Positions 33,400-41,365 of a stretch of 64,000 nucleotides of DNA are shown here, piece after piece (position 1 is the first letter of the stretch; each line of letters opens with the position of its first letter). The stretch spans positions 2,422,001 to 2,486,000 of the forward strand of contig CP133187.1 of the NCBI GenBank assembly GCA_030913685.1. The letters run 5' to 3'. Source of the DNA: Oscillospiraceae bacterium MB24-C1 (GTDB taxonomy: Bacteria; Bacillota; Clostridia; Oscillospirales; Ruminococcaceae). The notes under the pieces were generated by a model. That model searched no databases. It worked only from the letters and a program-made list of their open reading frames with translations, and was not told where the DNA came from. A program made the translations under genes and the position numbers.

Positions 33400-33668
33400 A
33401 ATATGCCGAGTTGATTATCACCTACCCGGATTATGCCCGCCTGATTAACCGCATGGATGTACTGTTAACATCCGGAAGTCGCCCCAGTGACCTGCTGCCG
33501 GATGCTTACAGCTGGATAGAGCGGCACATGCGTCCAGAGGATAGGCACCCAGCGCGGACGAAGTTAGAAACCTTTTGTCGTTTGAGGATGGAGGGTAATC
33601 ATGAAAGAGCAGCTAACACGCGAGATTATCAACGCGGCGTTAGTGTTTTTGGAAACACCGCAGATTGA
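33396..33668 (+). CDS. Hypothetical early phage protein
   Basis: 90 residues from the ATG at 33396 (AAAGGG upstream). Helical (YAELIITYPDYARLINRMDV, DRHPARTKLETFCRLRMEGN). It overlaps the recombinase gene by 68 bases at its 3' end. Family unknown. Confidence 0.6.
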   Translation: MKYAELIITYPDYARLINRMDVLLTSGSRPSDLLPDAYSWIERHMRPEDRHPARTKLETFCRLRMEGNHERAANTRDYQRGVSVFGNTAD

Positions 33669-34593
33669 GCAGTTGCAACAGTGCATTACCATCGCGCTGC
33701 ACAGTTACGAGATCAGTCTTGCCGAGACTGCAATGGTACCTGTTGAGAGTTTGACCGAGCGGGTGTTTAAGACATTTTTTGTAAGCAAGAAGATTGAAGG
33801 ACTATCTGAAAAATCCCTTAAATACTACGCAATGGAGATTAAGGCGCTGATTGAATTTATCCAAAAGCCATTAGATCAAATAGGCACAGATGATATTAGG
33901 TTTTACTTAGTAAAACAATCACAAAAAGGCATATCAAAGGTGACACTTGACAATAAGCGCCGAGTGTTCAACAGCTTCTTCAGTTGGGCATACAACGAGG
34001 ATTACATAGAGAAAAACCCCATGCGAAAGATTAAGAAGATTAAAACGGAAAAGATTATCAAGCAACCATTCACAGAGGAACAGGTGGAAGTGCTGCGCGG
34101 GGCCTGCCGGACACTACGCGAAACCGCCATGGTGGAACTATTCGCATCTACGGGAATGCGTGTTGGTGAAATGGAAACGCTGGAGATCAGCCGTATTGAC
34201 TTTCTGACTGGTGAGGTAATCGTATATGGAAAGGGTGCAAAAGAGCGCGTGACATATCTAAACGCTCGCGCAAAGCTGCACCTTATGCGCTACCTAAAAA
34301 GCCGCCAAGACGATTGCCCCGCCGTGATTGTTCGCGAAAAGGGCGAGGTAAAGGGATTATCCATAAGCCGGATCGAGAAGATCATAAAGGCTATAGGCGA
34401 GCGGGCAGGGGTAGAGAACACGCACCCGCACAGATTTAGGCGCACGACTGCCACAACCGCCATAGGGCGGGGAATGCCTATCGAGCAGGTGCAGCAGATG
34501 TTGGGGCATACGTCGATTGAGACAACGACCCGTTATGCCGTTGTAAGCCAGAAAAATGTAAAGGCCAGCCATGAAAGATATCTGGCGGGATAG
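33601..34593 (+). CDS. Tyrosine recombinase (XerC/D-like), internal to the prophage
   Basis: 330 residues, ATG after GGAGGG. The N-terminal SAM-like core-binding domain (about 48-140) is followed by the catalytic domain with all the key residues: Arg in ASTGMRVGEM, Lys in VYGKGAKERV, HPHRFRRT (His-x-x-Arg), and LGHTSIETTTRYA with the second His and the nucleophile Tyr. A small-resolution or dimer-resolving role is likely, since it lies 8 kb from attL amid replication genes and the end-proximal serine enzyme is the better integrase candidate. It could alternatively be the integrase, because tRNA targets are typical of this family. Confidence 0.9.
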   Translation: MKEQLTREIINAALVFLETPQIEQLQQCITIALHSYEISLAETAMVPVESLTERVFKTFFVSKKIEGLSEKSLKYYAMEIKALIEFIQKPLDQIGTDDIRFYLVKQSQKGISKVTLDNKRRVFNSFFSWAYNEDYIEKNPMRKIKKIKTEKIIKQPFTEEQVEVLRGACRTLRETAMVELFASTGMRVGEMETLEISRIDFLTGEVIVYGKGAKERVTYLNARAKLHLMRYLKSRQDDCPAVIVREKGEVKGLSISRIEKIIKAIGERAGVENTHPHRFRRTTATTAIGRGMPIEQVQQMLGHTSIETTTRYAVVSQKNVKASHERYLAG

Positions 34594-34602
34594 GAGGATA
34601 GC

Positions 34603-35244
34603 ATGAAAATTAAAGATGTGGCAACTCTGTGCAAGAAAAACAAAATAGCAATTCTATATGAAAGTGGCGCGGATGATTCCGTTGAGCAGTATGTCGGTGA
34701 CGGTGCCGCTATTTATAAACTGTTTGGGTTGCCCTATCTGGACACATCCAATTTACTCACGATCTTTGATGTGCCGGAGAAAGACCGCACCAAGTGGCTT
34801 GTGAACAGTCGAGTACTACCGGAGGGTATCAATCTGTCTGACTGCTGCGAGGGTGAGCAGCTCATAGATGAGCGGGGCACCTATCCTGAAATTGTTTATG
34901 CCGGACGGGTATTAAAGCCGCTGGAAATCAGCAACGGAATAATTCTCATTCAAACCAAATATCTAAAGCCTGTTTCCGACGAGCAGGAAATGCAAGAGCT
35001 ATACGAGCGCAAGACTAGGGACGGCCTGTCCTATATCGTTGTTAAAACCGGCCTCATAGCGCAGGCGGCCATTATGCCTATGCAGATGCCGGGGGGTAAA
35101 TTTGCCGATTCTCTGGCTGCGCTGGCGTCACAGATCAGACGATCCGCCGAGCGAGCCAAAGCCGATAAGCAGGCCGAGCAGCTTGCCAAAATGGGACTGA
35201 CCATAAATCAGGACACCGGAGAAGTACAGGAAATACAACGATAA
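34603..35244 (+). CDS. Hypothetical phage protein
   Basis: 213 residues, ATG after AGGAGGATAGC, 9 bases past the recombinase. Mixed alpha/beta with a charged helical tail (QIRRSAERAKADKQAEQLAK). Similar proteins occur upstream of DNA methyltransferases in Clostridia prophages; no function is known. No catalytic motif recognised. Confidence 0.65.
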   Translation: MKIKDVATLCKKNKIAILYESGADDSVEQYVGDGAAIYKLFGLPYLDTSNLLTIFDVPEKDRTKWLVNSRVLPEGINLSDCCEGEQLIDERGTYPEIVYAGRVLKPLEISNGIILIQTKYLKPVSDEQEMQELYERKTRDGLSYIVVKTGLIAQAAIMPMQMPGGKFADSLAALASQIRRSAERAKADKQAEQLAKMGLTINQDTGEVQEIQR

Positions 35245-35279
35245 ACCATGATTTATCAGACAACGAGAGGTAAGACGAA

Positions 35280-36911
35280 ATGATACACCTCGGAGATATT
35301 AGCAAGATAGACGGCTCTAAAATTGAGCCGGTGGACGTTATAACATTTGGCTCACCTTGCCAAGACCTTAGCGTCGCGGGAAAGCGAAAAGGTTTAAGTG
35401 GTGAGCGTAGCGGCCTGTTTATGGAGGCCGTGAGAATCATCCGTGAAATGAGGGAAGCAACCGATGGATTATATCCAAACTACGCTATTTGGGAAAACGT
35501 GCCCGGAGCATTTAGCAGTAATGGCGGGCGAGACTTTGCCGCCGTCCTTGAAGAATTGTGTAGACTTTGCGACCCACGAGCCAGAATTAATTTGCCCGAT
35601 AAAGGCAAGTGGCGAAAGGCGGATTACTTTTGCGATGGAAGCTGGTCAATCGCCTACCGTGTATTCGATGCACAGTTTTGGGGAGTGCCCCAGCGTCGCC
35701 GTAGAATCGCGCTTGTCGTGGATTTTAGAGGAAACACCGCACCCGAAATACTTTTTGAGCGCCAAGGCTTGCGAAGGAATTTTACGCCGAGCCGAAAAGC
35801 GCGGGAAGAAGTTGCCGGAGATATTGGAGAGGGCGCTAAAGTCTACAATGAGAGCGGACAAGGATACTGGATGCCCGGATTTGGATGCCTGAGGGCAGAG
35901 GGAGAAAACAGGCCAAGCAGGCCGTCACATTGTATTTGTTATGGATTTACGAACAGAGGGCTTGTAAGCGGGGATGTAGCTGAAACCGCAAGAAGTGAGT
36001 GTCATGGCGCGCTGCCAATGGTTTGCTACGGAATCGGCGGATATAACAGTGCCGGGATGATGTCAGATAACCCAAAAGCCGGATTTTATGAAGCCAACAC
36101 CTCGCGCACATTAGACTGCAACGGCGGCAACCCTGCTTGCAATCAAGGCGGTATTGCGGTGGTACAATCGGTAACGCTTGATTGTCGAAACATGGCCGTA
36201 AATCCAGAACTAAGCGGAACAATACAGGCTAAAAACAACGGTGGTCAATCGCTTAATTACATAAATCCAGTAATGCACCCGCAAGTCGTGGGAACACTCG
36301 CCGCCAGCGGAGCGGGTACCGACAGACCGGCAGGGCAGAAAAACGAAACGGATTTTTGCATTGCGTATTCACAGCAGCGCAGTGACGAGTATATGAAAAA
36401 CGATGTCGTTAGCACACAAAGCGCAAGGCAGTATAAGGACGCAACTGACCTTATCGTGAATTTATGGCACTGGGTTGTTCGTCGCCTCACCCCATTGGAA
36501 TGTGAACGCTTGCAAGGTTACCCTGATTACTGGACGGATGTGCCGCCAATTACTGAGCTTTCAGAGCAGGATATGGCCTTTTGGCGAGAGGTATTTAATA
36601 CCTGGGACGATATCAACGGCGTTAAGCATCACAGCGACAAGCAAATACTTAAATGGCTTTCCGAGCCGCCCGCAGACGGTCCGCGATACAAGAGCCTTGG
36701 AAACAGCATAGCACGCCCATCTTGGAAATGGGTATTGAAGCGCTTATCTGCACAATTCGAGCGGGATGCCACGCTGGGCAGCCTGTTTGATGGCATTGGC
36801 GGGTTCCCACTGATATGGGAGCAGATCAACGGCGCAGGTTCGGCGCGGTGGGCGAGTGAGATTGAGCCGTTCCCAATTCGTGTGACGTGGACAAGGTTTT
36901 CCCGGAGATAA
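35280..36911 (+). CDS. C5 cytosine DNA methyltransferase, circularly permuted
   Basis: 543 residues; GAGAGG before the ATG. Catalytic motif IV GSPCQDLSVAG is at residues 25-35 and motif VI WENVPG at 71-76, then QRRRRIALV (motif VIII, about 138), a long variable target-recognition region (about 155-400), and RRLTPLECERLQGYP and SLGNSIARP (motifs IX and X). The SAM-binding motif I, FDGIGGFPL, normally at the N-terminus, is here at the C-terminus (TLGSLFDGIGGFPLIWEQ, about 498-515) with WASEIEPFPIRVT behind it. The protein thus begins and ends at the normal junction between motifs II and IV. All motifs are present, so it is probably active. It likely guards phage DNA from host restriction. Confidence 0.9.
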   Translation: MIHLGDISKIDGSKIEPVDVITFGSPCQDLSVAGKRKGLSGERSGLFMEAVRIIREMREATDGLYPNYAIWENVPGAFSSNGGRDFAAVLEELCRLCDPRARINLPDKGKWRKADYFCDGSWSIAYRVFDAQFWGVPQRRRRIALVVDFRGNTAPEILFERQGLRRNFTPSRKAREEVAGDIGEGAKVYNESGQGYWMPGFGCLRAEGENRPSRPSHCICYGFTNRGLVSGDVAETARSECHGALPMVCYGIGGYNSAGMMSDNPKAGFYEANTSRTLDCNGGNPACNQGGIAVVQSVTLDCRNMAVNPELSGTIQAKNNGGQSLNYINPVMHPQVVGTLAASGAGTDRPAGQKNETDFCIAYSQQRSDEYMKNDVVSTQSARQYKDATDLIVNLWHWVVRRLTPLECERLQGYPDYWTDVPPITELSEQDMAFWREVFNTWDDINGVKHHSDKQILKWLSEPPADGPRYKSLGNSIARPSWKWVLKRLSAQFERDATLGSLFDGIGGFPLIWEQINGAGSARWASEIEPFPIRVTWTRFSRR

Positions 36912-36941
36912 CAACAAATTGTAATTTGGAGGTACATAAAA

Positions 36942-37358
36942 ATGCGAGAAATATTATTTCGCGGTAAGCGAATTGATAACGAAAAATGGATTGAGGGTGG
37001 TTATTGGCTCAACGAAACACCGACCAGACAAACGCACCACATCATTGATTGCGATGGTAATTCTCACGTTGTCGGCCCCTCCACCATCGGCCAATTCACC
37101 GGCCTAACCGACATAAACCGTACCAAGATTTTTGAGGGCGATATTGTTAAATACCGCCACGGTGGAGAGTTTGCGGATACCGGAGTTTATTACCGTAATT
37201 ATGAAATTCAGTTTTGCAATTCATATGTTAGGTGCGGATTTCGTTTTCACAATGGCAGCATCAACTTTGCGTGCAAGCAATCAACGCTAGGCGCTGGGGA
37301 CTGCGAAATCATTGGTAAAATCCACGACAACCCCGAGCTTTTACAGGCCGCTAAATAA
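36942..37358 (+). CDS. YopX-family phage protein
   Basis: 138 residues; GGAGG before the ATG. Clear YopX pattern: MREILFRGKRIDNEKWIEGG at the start, VGPSTIGQFTGLTDINRTKI, FEGDIVKYR, and CEIIGKIHDNPELL at the end. YopX proteins are frequent in Gram-positive phage early regions; function unknown. Confidence 0.93.
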   Translation: MREILFRGKRIDNEKWIEGGYWLNETPTRQTHHIIDCDGNSHVVGPSTIGQFTGLTDINRTKIFEGDIVKYRHGGEFADTGVYYRNYEIQFCNSYVRCGFRFHNGSINFACKQSTLGAGDCEIIGKIHDNPELLQAAK

Positions 37359-37371
37359 CAGGAGGTGCATC

Positions 37372-37692
37372 ATGAGCAAATTTGACTTTATGACGTTTGG
37401 GTATGACGCCGGGGACGAGGATATGTTTGTCACCCACGCCAGTAAATACACCGCAGAAGAAACGGTCGTGCTTTGCAAGCGAGAATGTGCGTACAAATTC
37501 CGCGACCGCACCATTTTCCACAACCGAATTTTAAAAGCTTTGCGCGAACCCACCGTTTCCGATGTGCAGGATATGTACTGCGCCTTTCGGTTTGGGAACC
37601 CAGAGTGGCCAGACGGATGTTATGCGCTTGTAGGCCCAACGGAACGCGGCGCGTTTCCTGTTCGCGTGATTGATTTCGGGCGGCTGGTATAG
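37372..37692 (+). CDS. Hypothetical phage protein
   Basis: 106 residues from the ATG at 37372 (AGGAGG 7 bases upstream), 13 bases behind YopX. MSKFDFMTFGYDAGDEDMFV, then EETVVLCKRECAYKF, later YALVGPTERGAFPVRVIDFG. No family recognised. Confidence 0.6.
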   Translation: MSKFDFMTFGYDAGDEDMFVTHASKYTAEETVVLCKRECAYKFRDRTIFHNRILKALREPTVSDVQDMYCAFRFGNPEWPDGCYALVGPTERGAFPVRVIDFGRLV

Positions 37693-37973
37693 GCCGCTAA
37701 ATAACAGTTTATCGACGGATTGCCGACAGAAAGGACGCAAGTATGAAAAAAGCAGAGGAAAAATAGGCAAAAAAAATCCAGGGCCAGCAACTGCCCCGGG
37801 TCTCTTCCTTTTGACTATCTCTCACTTACATAAGGGACTTCGTCTTCGTAGATCAGATCATCTACATCTATGTCGCCAATATTTAGAAACACGCTTAATT
37901 CTCCTTCCTCAATTTATAATTGTATACCCCACACAAATCCGCTCCTGTGAAGAAGCGGATTGTGTAGCGAGGG
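37693..37973. other. Gap between convergent early genes and cspA
   Basis: 281 bases. Holds a 7-codon plus-strand frame (not considered real), a small minus-strand candidate gene at 37815-37892, and, just after cspA, an inverted repeat (AATCCGCTTC / GGAGCGGATT, about 37938-37964) without a T run. No other gene seen. Confidence 0.5.
37815..37892 (-). CDS. Possible 25-residue acidic peptide
   Basis: GTG start with AAGGAG 9 bases upstream; encodes FLNIGDIDVDDLIYEDEVP-type acidic sequence and ends YVSER. Lies downstream of cspA on the same strand. The good ribosome site and strong acidic bias make it worth recording, but it is very short. Confidence 0.35.
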   Translation of the reverse strand: MFLNIGDIDVDDLIYEDEVPYVSER

Positions 37974-38186
37974 TTAAGCTACACGAACGTTAACGGCGCG
38001 CAGCTTGCGGGAATCCTTGGGGTCGGGTTCGGTATCAAAGAAAACCTTCTGCCCCTCGACCAGCGATTTAAAACCGTTGCTTTGAATGGCAGAGAAGTGA
38101 ACAAACACATCCTCGCCGCCTTCGTCGTTGGCGATAAACCCAAATCCTTTGCCCTCGTTGAACCACTTGACAGTACCTTTATTCAT
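37974..38186 (-). CDS. Cold-shock domain protein (CspA family)
   Basis: 70 residues: a single cold-shock domain with RNP1 [10 protein letters not shown] and RNP2 [10 protein letters not shown], full length for the family. CAGGAGG precedes the start. Csp proteins bind single-stranded RNA and DNA and melt RNA structures. It runs against the surrounding phage genes from its own near-consensus promoter, so it is probably expressed in the lysogen as cargo. Its leader carries a long terminator-like hairpin. Confidence 0.97.
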   Translation of the reverse strand: MNKGTVKWFNEGKGFGFIANDEGGEDVFVHFSAIQSNGFKSLVEGQKVFFDTEPDPKDSRKLRAVNVRVA

Positions 38187-38230
38187 AAAGTACCTCCTGA
38201 AAAAAAGTTATCCTACAACAAAAATAAAAA

Positions 38231-38276
38231 CCACGGGTGAAATAAGTCAAACGAAAATTGACTTACAACCCGCGGC
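38231..38276 (-). promoter_or_regulatory. Terminator-like hairpin in the cspA leader (candidate attenuator)
   Basis: The leader folds into a long stem: TAAGTCAA pairs with TTGACTTA, extended by CCACGGGT with ACCCGCGG (one G-U pair in RNA). On the minus strand the stem is followed by TTTTTATTTTTG. This is a standard terminator placed between the promoter and the ribosome site of cspA, so transcription should be conditional. Confidence 0.75.
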
Positions 38277-38306
38277 GATCAATTCGTACATTTAGAACAC
38301 TCGTTA

Positions 38307-38335
38307 AGTATACCCGGTTTGTCCAGTATTGTCAA
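38307..38335 (-). promoter_or_regulatory. Promoter of cspA
   Basis: TTGACA (38330-38335) and TATACT (38307-38312) on the minus strand, exactly 17 bases apart. Transcription would start near 38300, giving a leader of about 115 bases that includes the hairpin. Confidence 0.85.
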
Positions 38336-38408
38336 GATAAATATTTGAGCATAAAACAGTTGGCTAATATTTTGCTGATGCAACAAACAATAGAAAGGAC
38401 GTGACAGC

Positions 38409-38603
38409 ATGACTACACACGACATAATCAAGGGCATACCGCTTGAACGCCTTGCTGAAATATGTGAGGCCGAGAGACAGGGAGGGTGTACAACTGATAA
38501 ATATTTAGAGCGCCTTGAATATCAAGACGCCCTTATTAGCGCATATCAATCGCTTTTAAAACAAAGCACGGAACTTTGTACACAGTTATTAAAAAAACTG
38601 TGA
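38409..38603 (+). CDS. Small phage protein
   Basis: 64 residues; GAAAGGACGTG before the ATG. Helical (GIPLERLAEICEAERQGG, LISAYQSLLKQSTELCTQLL). Converges with the DUF4145 gene, 5 bases apart. Family unknown. Confidence 0.6.
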   Translation: MTTHDIIKGIPLERLAEICEAERQGGCTTDKYLERLEYQDALISAYQSLLKQSTELCTQLLKKL

Positions 38604-38608
38604 AGAAA

Positions 38609-39304
38609 TCAGAGAGGTAGTATATCCGACGCCTCCTTGGTCATTAATTCCATTTCAATCCATCGAACAGTTACTTCTATGAGACGCTTTAAGTCTTGGA
38701 CATCCTTGTTTTCATGCTTGCGAATATAATGTGTCTCATCATTTCCGATCCAAACGGCACGTTCTGCGACAATCTTAAGCTGGGGATTTTCTATATATGT
38801 TTTTATGCAAGGTCCCAAAGGCGCGCGTTTAATCTTGTCGTGTTCAGATTCTTCTAAACTGGAAATTAAATAGTCCTTAATTAAAAATTCTATAGCTTTG
38901 CGATAGCCTATTCCTGCGATCTCAGATAGATTGGCGCACTCGGCAGAATGTGCCTCATTATAAATTTTTACAAAGGAGGGAGAGATATCATTGATATAAG
39001 TAGAAAATAAAACAGGAGTTGCGGGATTTGGTGCCAAAAAAAACGGCGTGGATTCGACTTCCACGAGATAGACGGCAGTGCCAGTATTCTGAACATCCAT
39101 GCTTTGAATAGCTTTGACAAATGCGCTGCAACACCCCCTGCATTCAAAAAATACATATGCCGACCGTTGCTGGCTACTAGCATATGCATAAAGAAAGTTA
39201 GGCTTAATTGCCTTTTTGCATAAAGGGCATTCGTCCGGTTCGAAAAAACGAAGAGTCACCTTGCCACCGCTGGGCGTCTTAGCTTCTTTTTCTATTCTTA
39301 GCAT
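38609..39304 (-). CDS. DUF4145-domain protein
   Basis: 231 residues from the ATG at 39304 (GGAGG 8 bases upstream). An N-terminal zinc-binding part (DECPLCKKA ... FFECRGCCSAF) is followed by a DUF4145 domain: IAGIGYRKAIEFLIKDYLIS and AVWIGNDETHYIRKHENKD. DUF4145 occurs alone or fused to restriction and other defence enzymes, and its helical core with a conserved WxGN-xxH segment resembles HEPN-like folds. On the minus strand among plus-strand phage genes, it is probably lysogenic cargo; a defence role is possible. Confidence 0.8.
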   Translation of the reverse strand: MLRIEKEAKTPSGGKVTLRFFEPDECPLCKKAIKPNFLYAYASSQQRSAYVFFECRGCCSAFVKAIQSMDVQNTGTAVYLVEVESTPFFLAPNPATPVLFSTYINDISPSFVKIYNEAHSAECANLSEIAGIGYRKAIEFLIKDYLISSLEESEHDKIKRAPLGPCIKTYIENPQLKIVAERAVWIGNDETHYIRKHENKDVQDLKRLIEVTVRWIEMELMTKEASDILPL

Positions 39305-39403
39305 GGCTATTACCTCCACAGTTTTGCTATTATTCTACCACATTATTACATATGCGACAAGAAGGCCACTAAATGAACGTTTATCTGACCGAGGATAAAT
39401 GAA

Positions 39404-39517
39404 ATGAAATATTTTTGCATTGTGGTTGTTTATGTTGCATGGTTTGCTCTAATAGGATTTTTATGCTGGCATTTTAATTCATTGTGGCCGTGTTTACTTT
39501 TACTAACAACACCTTAA
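39404..39517 (+). CDS. Small single-helix membrane peptide
   Basis: 37 residues: MKYFCIVVVYVAWFALIGFL then CWHFNSLWPCLLLL. GAGG 9 bases upstream. Almost all hydrophobic, so membrane-embedded. Just upstream is an 8-codon frame ending where this one begins. Function unknown; below usual gene-calling length. Confidence 0.45.
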   Translation: MKYFCIVVVYVAWFALIGFLCWHFNSLWPCLLLLTTP

Positions 39518-39557
39518 ACATACAGTAAAAAATTCAATCTGAAAAGGTGGTGATAAA

Positions 39558-39944
39558 TTGAGAGATTACCAGCGCCAGCGGAGAAACCCATACCTCTTAC
39601 CGCACAACGTTTATAAGCAGGTTCTTTACATGGCAAAAGATTATGATCGCCTACGCGCAGAACGTGAAGACATATTATGCGCTATGCCAATTCATGACGG
39701 TATGCCGCGCACTACTGATCCAGCAGACCAAACATATAGTAAAGCGGAACGACTGAGCCGAATTGAAGATCAAATTAGAGCCATCGAGCGGGCGGTGGAA
39801 AAGATACCTGAAGAATATCGGCGCGGTGTGTGGAATAACGTCCTCTATGGTATGCCCTACCCGATTATAGCCGGAAGTGCAACGTGGCAGCGATGGCGCT
39901 CTCGTTATATTTGGTACGTTGCTAAAAATGCCGGTTTAGCCTAG
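39558..39944 (+). CDS. Probable late-gene transcription regulator (RinA/ArpU-like)
   Basis: 128 residues, TTG start after AAAAGGTGG. RDYQRQRRNPYLLPHNVYK at the start, then a long helical stretch with SKAERLSRIEDQIRAIERAV, and at the C-terminus GSATWQRWRSRYIWYVAKNA, resembling a sigma-70 region-4-like helix-turn-helix. This size, position (last gene before HNH/terminase) and layout fit the RinA/ArpU-type activators of phage late transcription. Confidence 0.65.
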   Translation: MRDYQRQRRNPYLLPHNVYKQVLYMAKDYDRLRAEREDILCAMPIHDGMPRTTDPADQTYSKAERLSRIEDQIRAIERAVEKIPEEYRRGVWNNVLYGMPYPIIAGSATWQRWRSRYIWYVAKNAGLA

Positions 39945-40003
39945 TTGATAGTTAGGGGCAAAAATCAAGTGGTATTATAAGGGCAATGAAAGTATGCAAT
40001 CAG

Positions 40004-40034
40004 AAAAGCCGAGGATGATTCCCCGGCTTTTCCT
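40004..40034 (+). terminator. Terminator before the packaging module
   Basis: AAAAGCCGAGG / CCCCGGCTTTT stem (one mismatch) followed by CCTATTT. Marks the end of the early transcript after the regulator gene. Confidence 0.7.
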
Positions 40035-40058
40035 ATTTCAGAAGGGATGTGCCAAAGC

Positions 40059-40406
40059 ATGAAAAACTACACGGCAGTAAAGTGCCTAAAATGCGGAAAG
40101 ATAAACCTTTTCCCGTTCAATATGGCGGACGGATGCAACTGCGTTTCGTGCAGGGGATATACTGTGCCAATAGGTGACGCTGTTATATCGGGACGTATTT
40201 TCAGAAATATGAGCAACAAGCAAGCCGAGGTTACAATCCCGATCCAATATCCGTTATTAATAATCAGGACGCCGCTCATGAATGACCACGACAGGGAACT
40301 TTTGCGACAAAGCATAATGCATCAAATGAGAGATGGCGTGGTTACTATCCACGGCAGACATGATATTTCAGTAATTTCAGAGGATGGGAGCGTGACAAAA
40401 TTATGA
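40059..40406 (+). CDS. Small zinc-ribbon-like phage protein
   Basis: 115 residues from the ATG at 40059 (an alternative ATG at 40047 sits too close to AAGGG). N-terminal CLKCGKINLFPFNMADGCNC and CVSCRG give a CxxC ... CxxC zinc ribbon; the rest is of unknown family. Its stop overlaps the next start. Confidence 0.55.
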   Translation: MKNYTAVKCLKCGKINLFPFNMADGCNCVSCRGYTVPIGDAVISGRIFRNMSNKQAEVTIPIQYPLLIIRTPLMNDHDRELLRQSIMHQMRDGVVTIHGRHDISVISEDGSVTKL

Positions 40407-40630
40407 GCGATGAACTTTACAAGCAGCAGTTTGCCGAATGGCTTAATGAACAAAAGATAAGAGTGCGCGAATTTGAAAGAACCATTGAAACCCTTAGGGC
40501 CTTGATTGCATCCACTGAAAAACAGCTGACTTTTCATTTACAGGGTGCAAATGCTGCAATTAAGGAATACAACGCGTGGGCAAAAGAGAATTTGCAGGAG
40601 CAAGTTCCCGCTTTGGTTGTAGATGAATAA
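40403..40630 (+). CDS. Small coiled-coil phage protein
   Basis: 75 residues, mostly one long helix (FAEWLNEQKIRVREFERTIE ... LRALIASTEKQLTFHL), overlapping both neighbours. Function unknown. Confidence 0.6.
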   Translation: MSDELYKQQFAEWLNEQKIRVREFERTIETLRALIASTEKQLTFHLQGANAAIKEYNAWAKENLQEQVPALVVDE

Positions 40631-40923
40631 TGGCAAAGGAATGGGCGAAAGCATTCTACAATTCAACAGCATGGCAAGCCTGCCGGGATAGCTACATTGC
40701 ATCGGTGTTCGGCCTGTGTGAACGCTGTGGCAAACCGGGCGACATCGTTCACCACAAAACCATCCTCACACCGCATAACATCAACGACCCGGGTGTCACA
40801 CTCAACCATGCAAGGCTGGAATATCTCTGTCAGGAGTGCCACAACAAAGAACATGCCGCGCGGCAGCAAGAGCGCCCGCAGCGGTACCGGTGGGGGGCAG
40901 ATGGAACGGTACTCCCCCCTTAA
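40630..40923 (+). CDS. HNH endonuclease
   Basis: 97 residues. LCERCGKPGDIVHHKTIL holds the first metal-site cysteines and the HH of the HNH motif, with N and H completed by TLNHARLEYLCQECHNKEHA. Immediately upstream of the small terminase gene, where HNH enzymes are common in HK97-type cos phages and assist in packaging cleavage. Confidence 0.93.
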   Translation: MAKEWAKAFYNSTAWQACRDSYIASVFGLCERCGKPGDIVHHKTILTPHNINDPGVTLNHARLEYLCQECHNKEHAARQQERPQRYRWGADGTVLPP

Positions 40924-41003
40924 AAAATTTTCAATTATCAATGTCTCAAGACCGAGAGGGGCCATTCATTTTTTACCGCAGGGTCGCGAAGGGGGGTGTA
41001 CCC

Positions 41004-41354
41004 ATGGAAAATAAGCCAGAAAAAACTAAAGCAGAGCGGATCAAGAAGGAGAAGAACAGACTTAACAAAATCTACAAGGTTTTGGAGCCGGGTAAGTATG
41101 CGCTCGCCTTTCCGCTGATCGAAAACGCGGCGTTTATGCGTGTCACGCTGGACGACCTGCAGGCGTCGCTCAACTCCAACGGCTGCAGCGAGGACTACCG
41201 GAACGGGGCCAACCAGTTCGGGAAGAAAGCCTCGTCCGATTTGCAGGCGTACAACAGCCTTTTCAAGAATTACAACACCGTCATGGAACGGCTTGAAAAA
41301 CTGCTGCCGCCGGAGCAGCGAAAGTCCAAGCTTGACGCGATGCGCGGCGAGTAA
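41004..41354 (+). CDS. terS: Terminase small subunit (P27 family)
   Basis: 116 residues from the ATG at 41004 (GAAGGGGGG upstream). LNKIYKVLEPGKYALAFPLI, FMRVTLDDLQASLNSNG and GKKASSDLQAYNSLFKNYN match P27-type small terminases, which recognise phage DNA for packaging. Eleven bases upstream of the large subunit. Confidence 0.88.
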   Translation: MENKPEKTKAERIKKEKNRLNKIYKVLEPGKYALAFPLIENAAFMRVTLDDLQASLNSNGCSEDYRNGANQFGKKASSDLQAYNSLFKNYNTVMERLEKLLPPEQRKSKLDAMRGE

Positions 41355-41365
41355 GGGGGGAGCGG

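Noticed and set aside
35464-35892. Second plus-strand frame inside the methyltransferase
   Set aside because: It overlaps the catalytic and variable regions in another frame with no start signal.
37743-37766. Seven-codon plus-strand frame after the hypothetical gene at 37372
   Set aside because: Too short and lysine/glutamate-only; no support.
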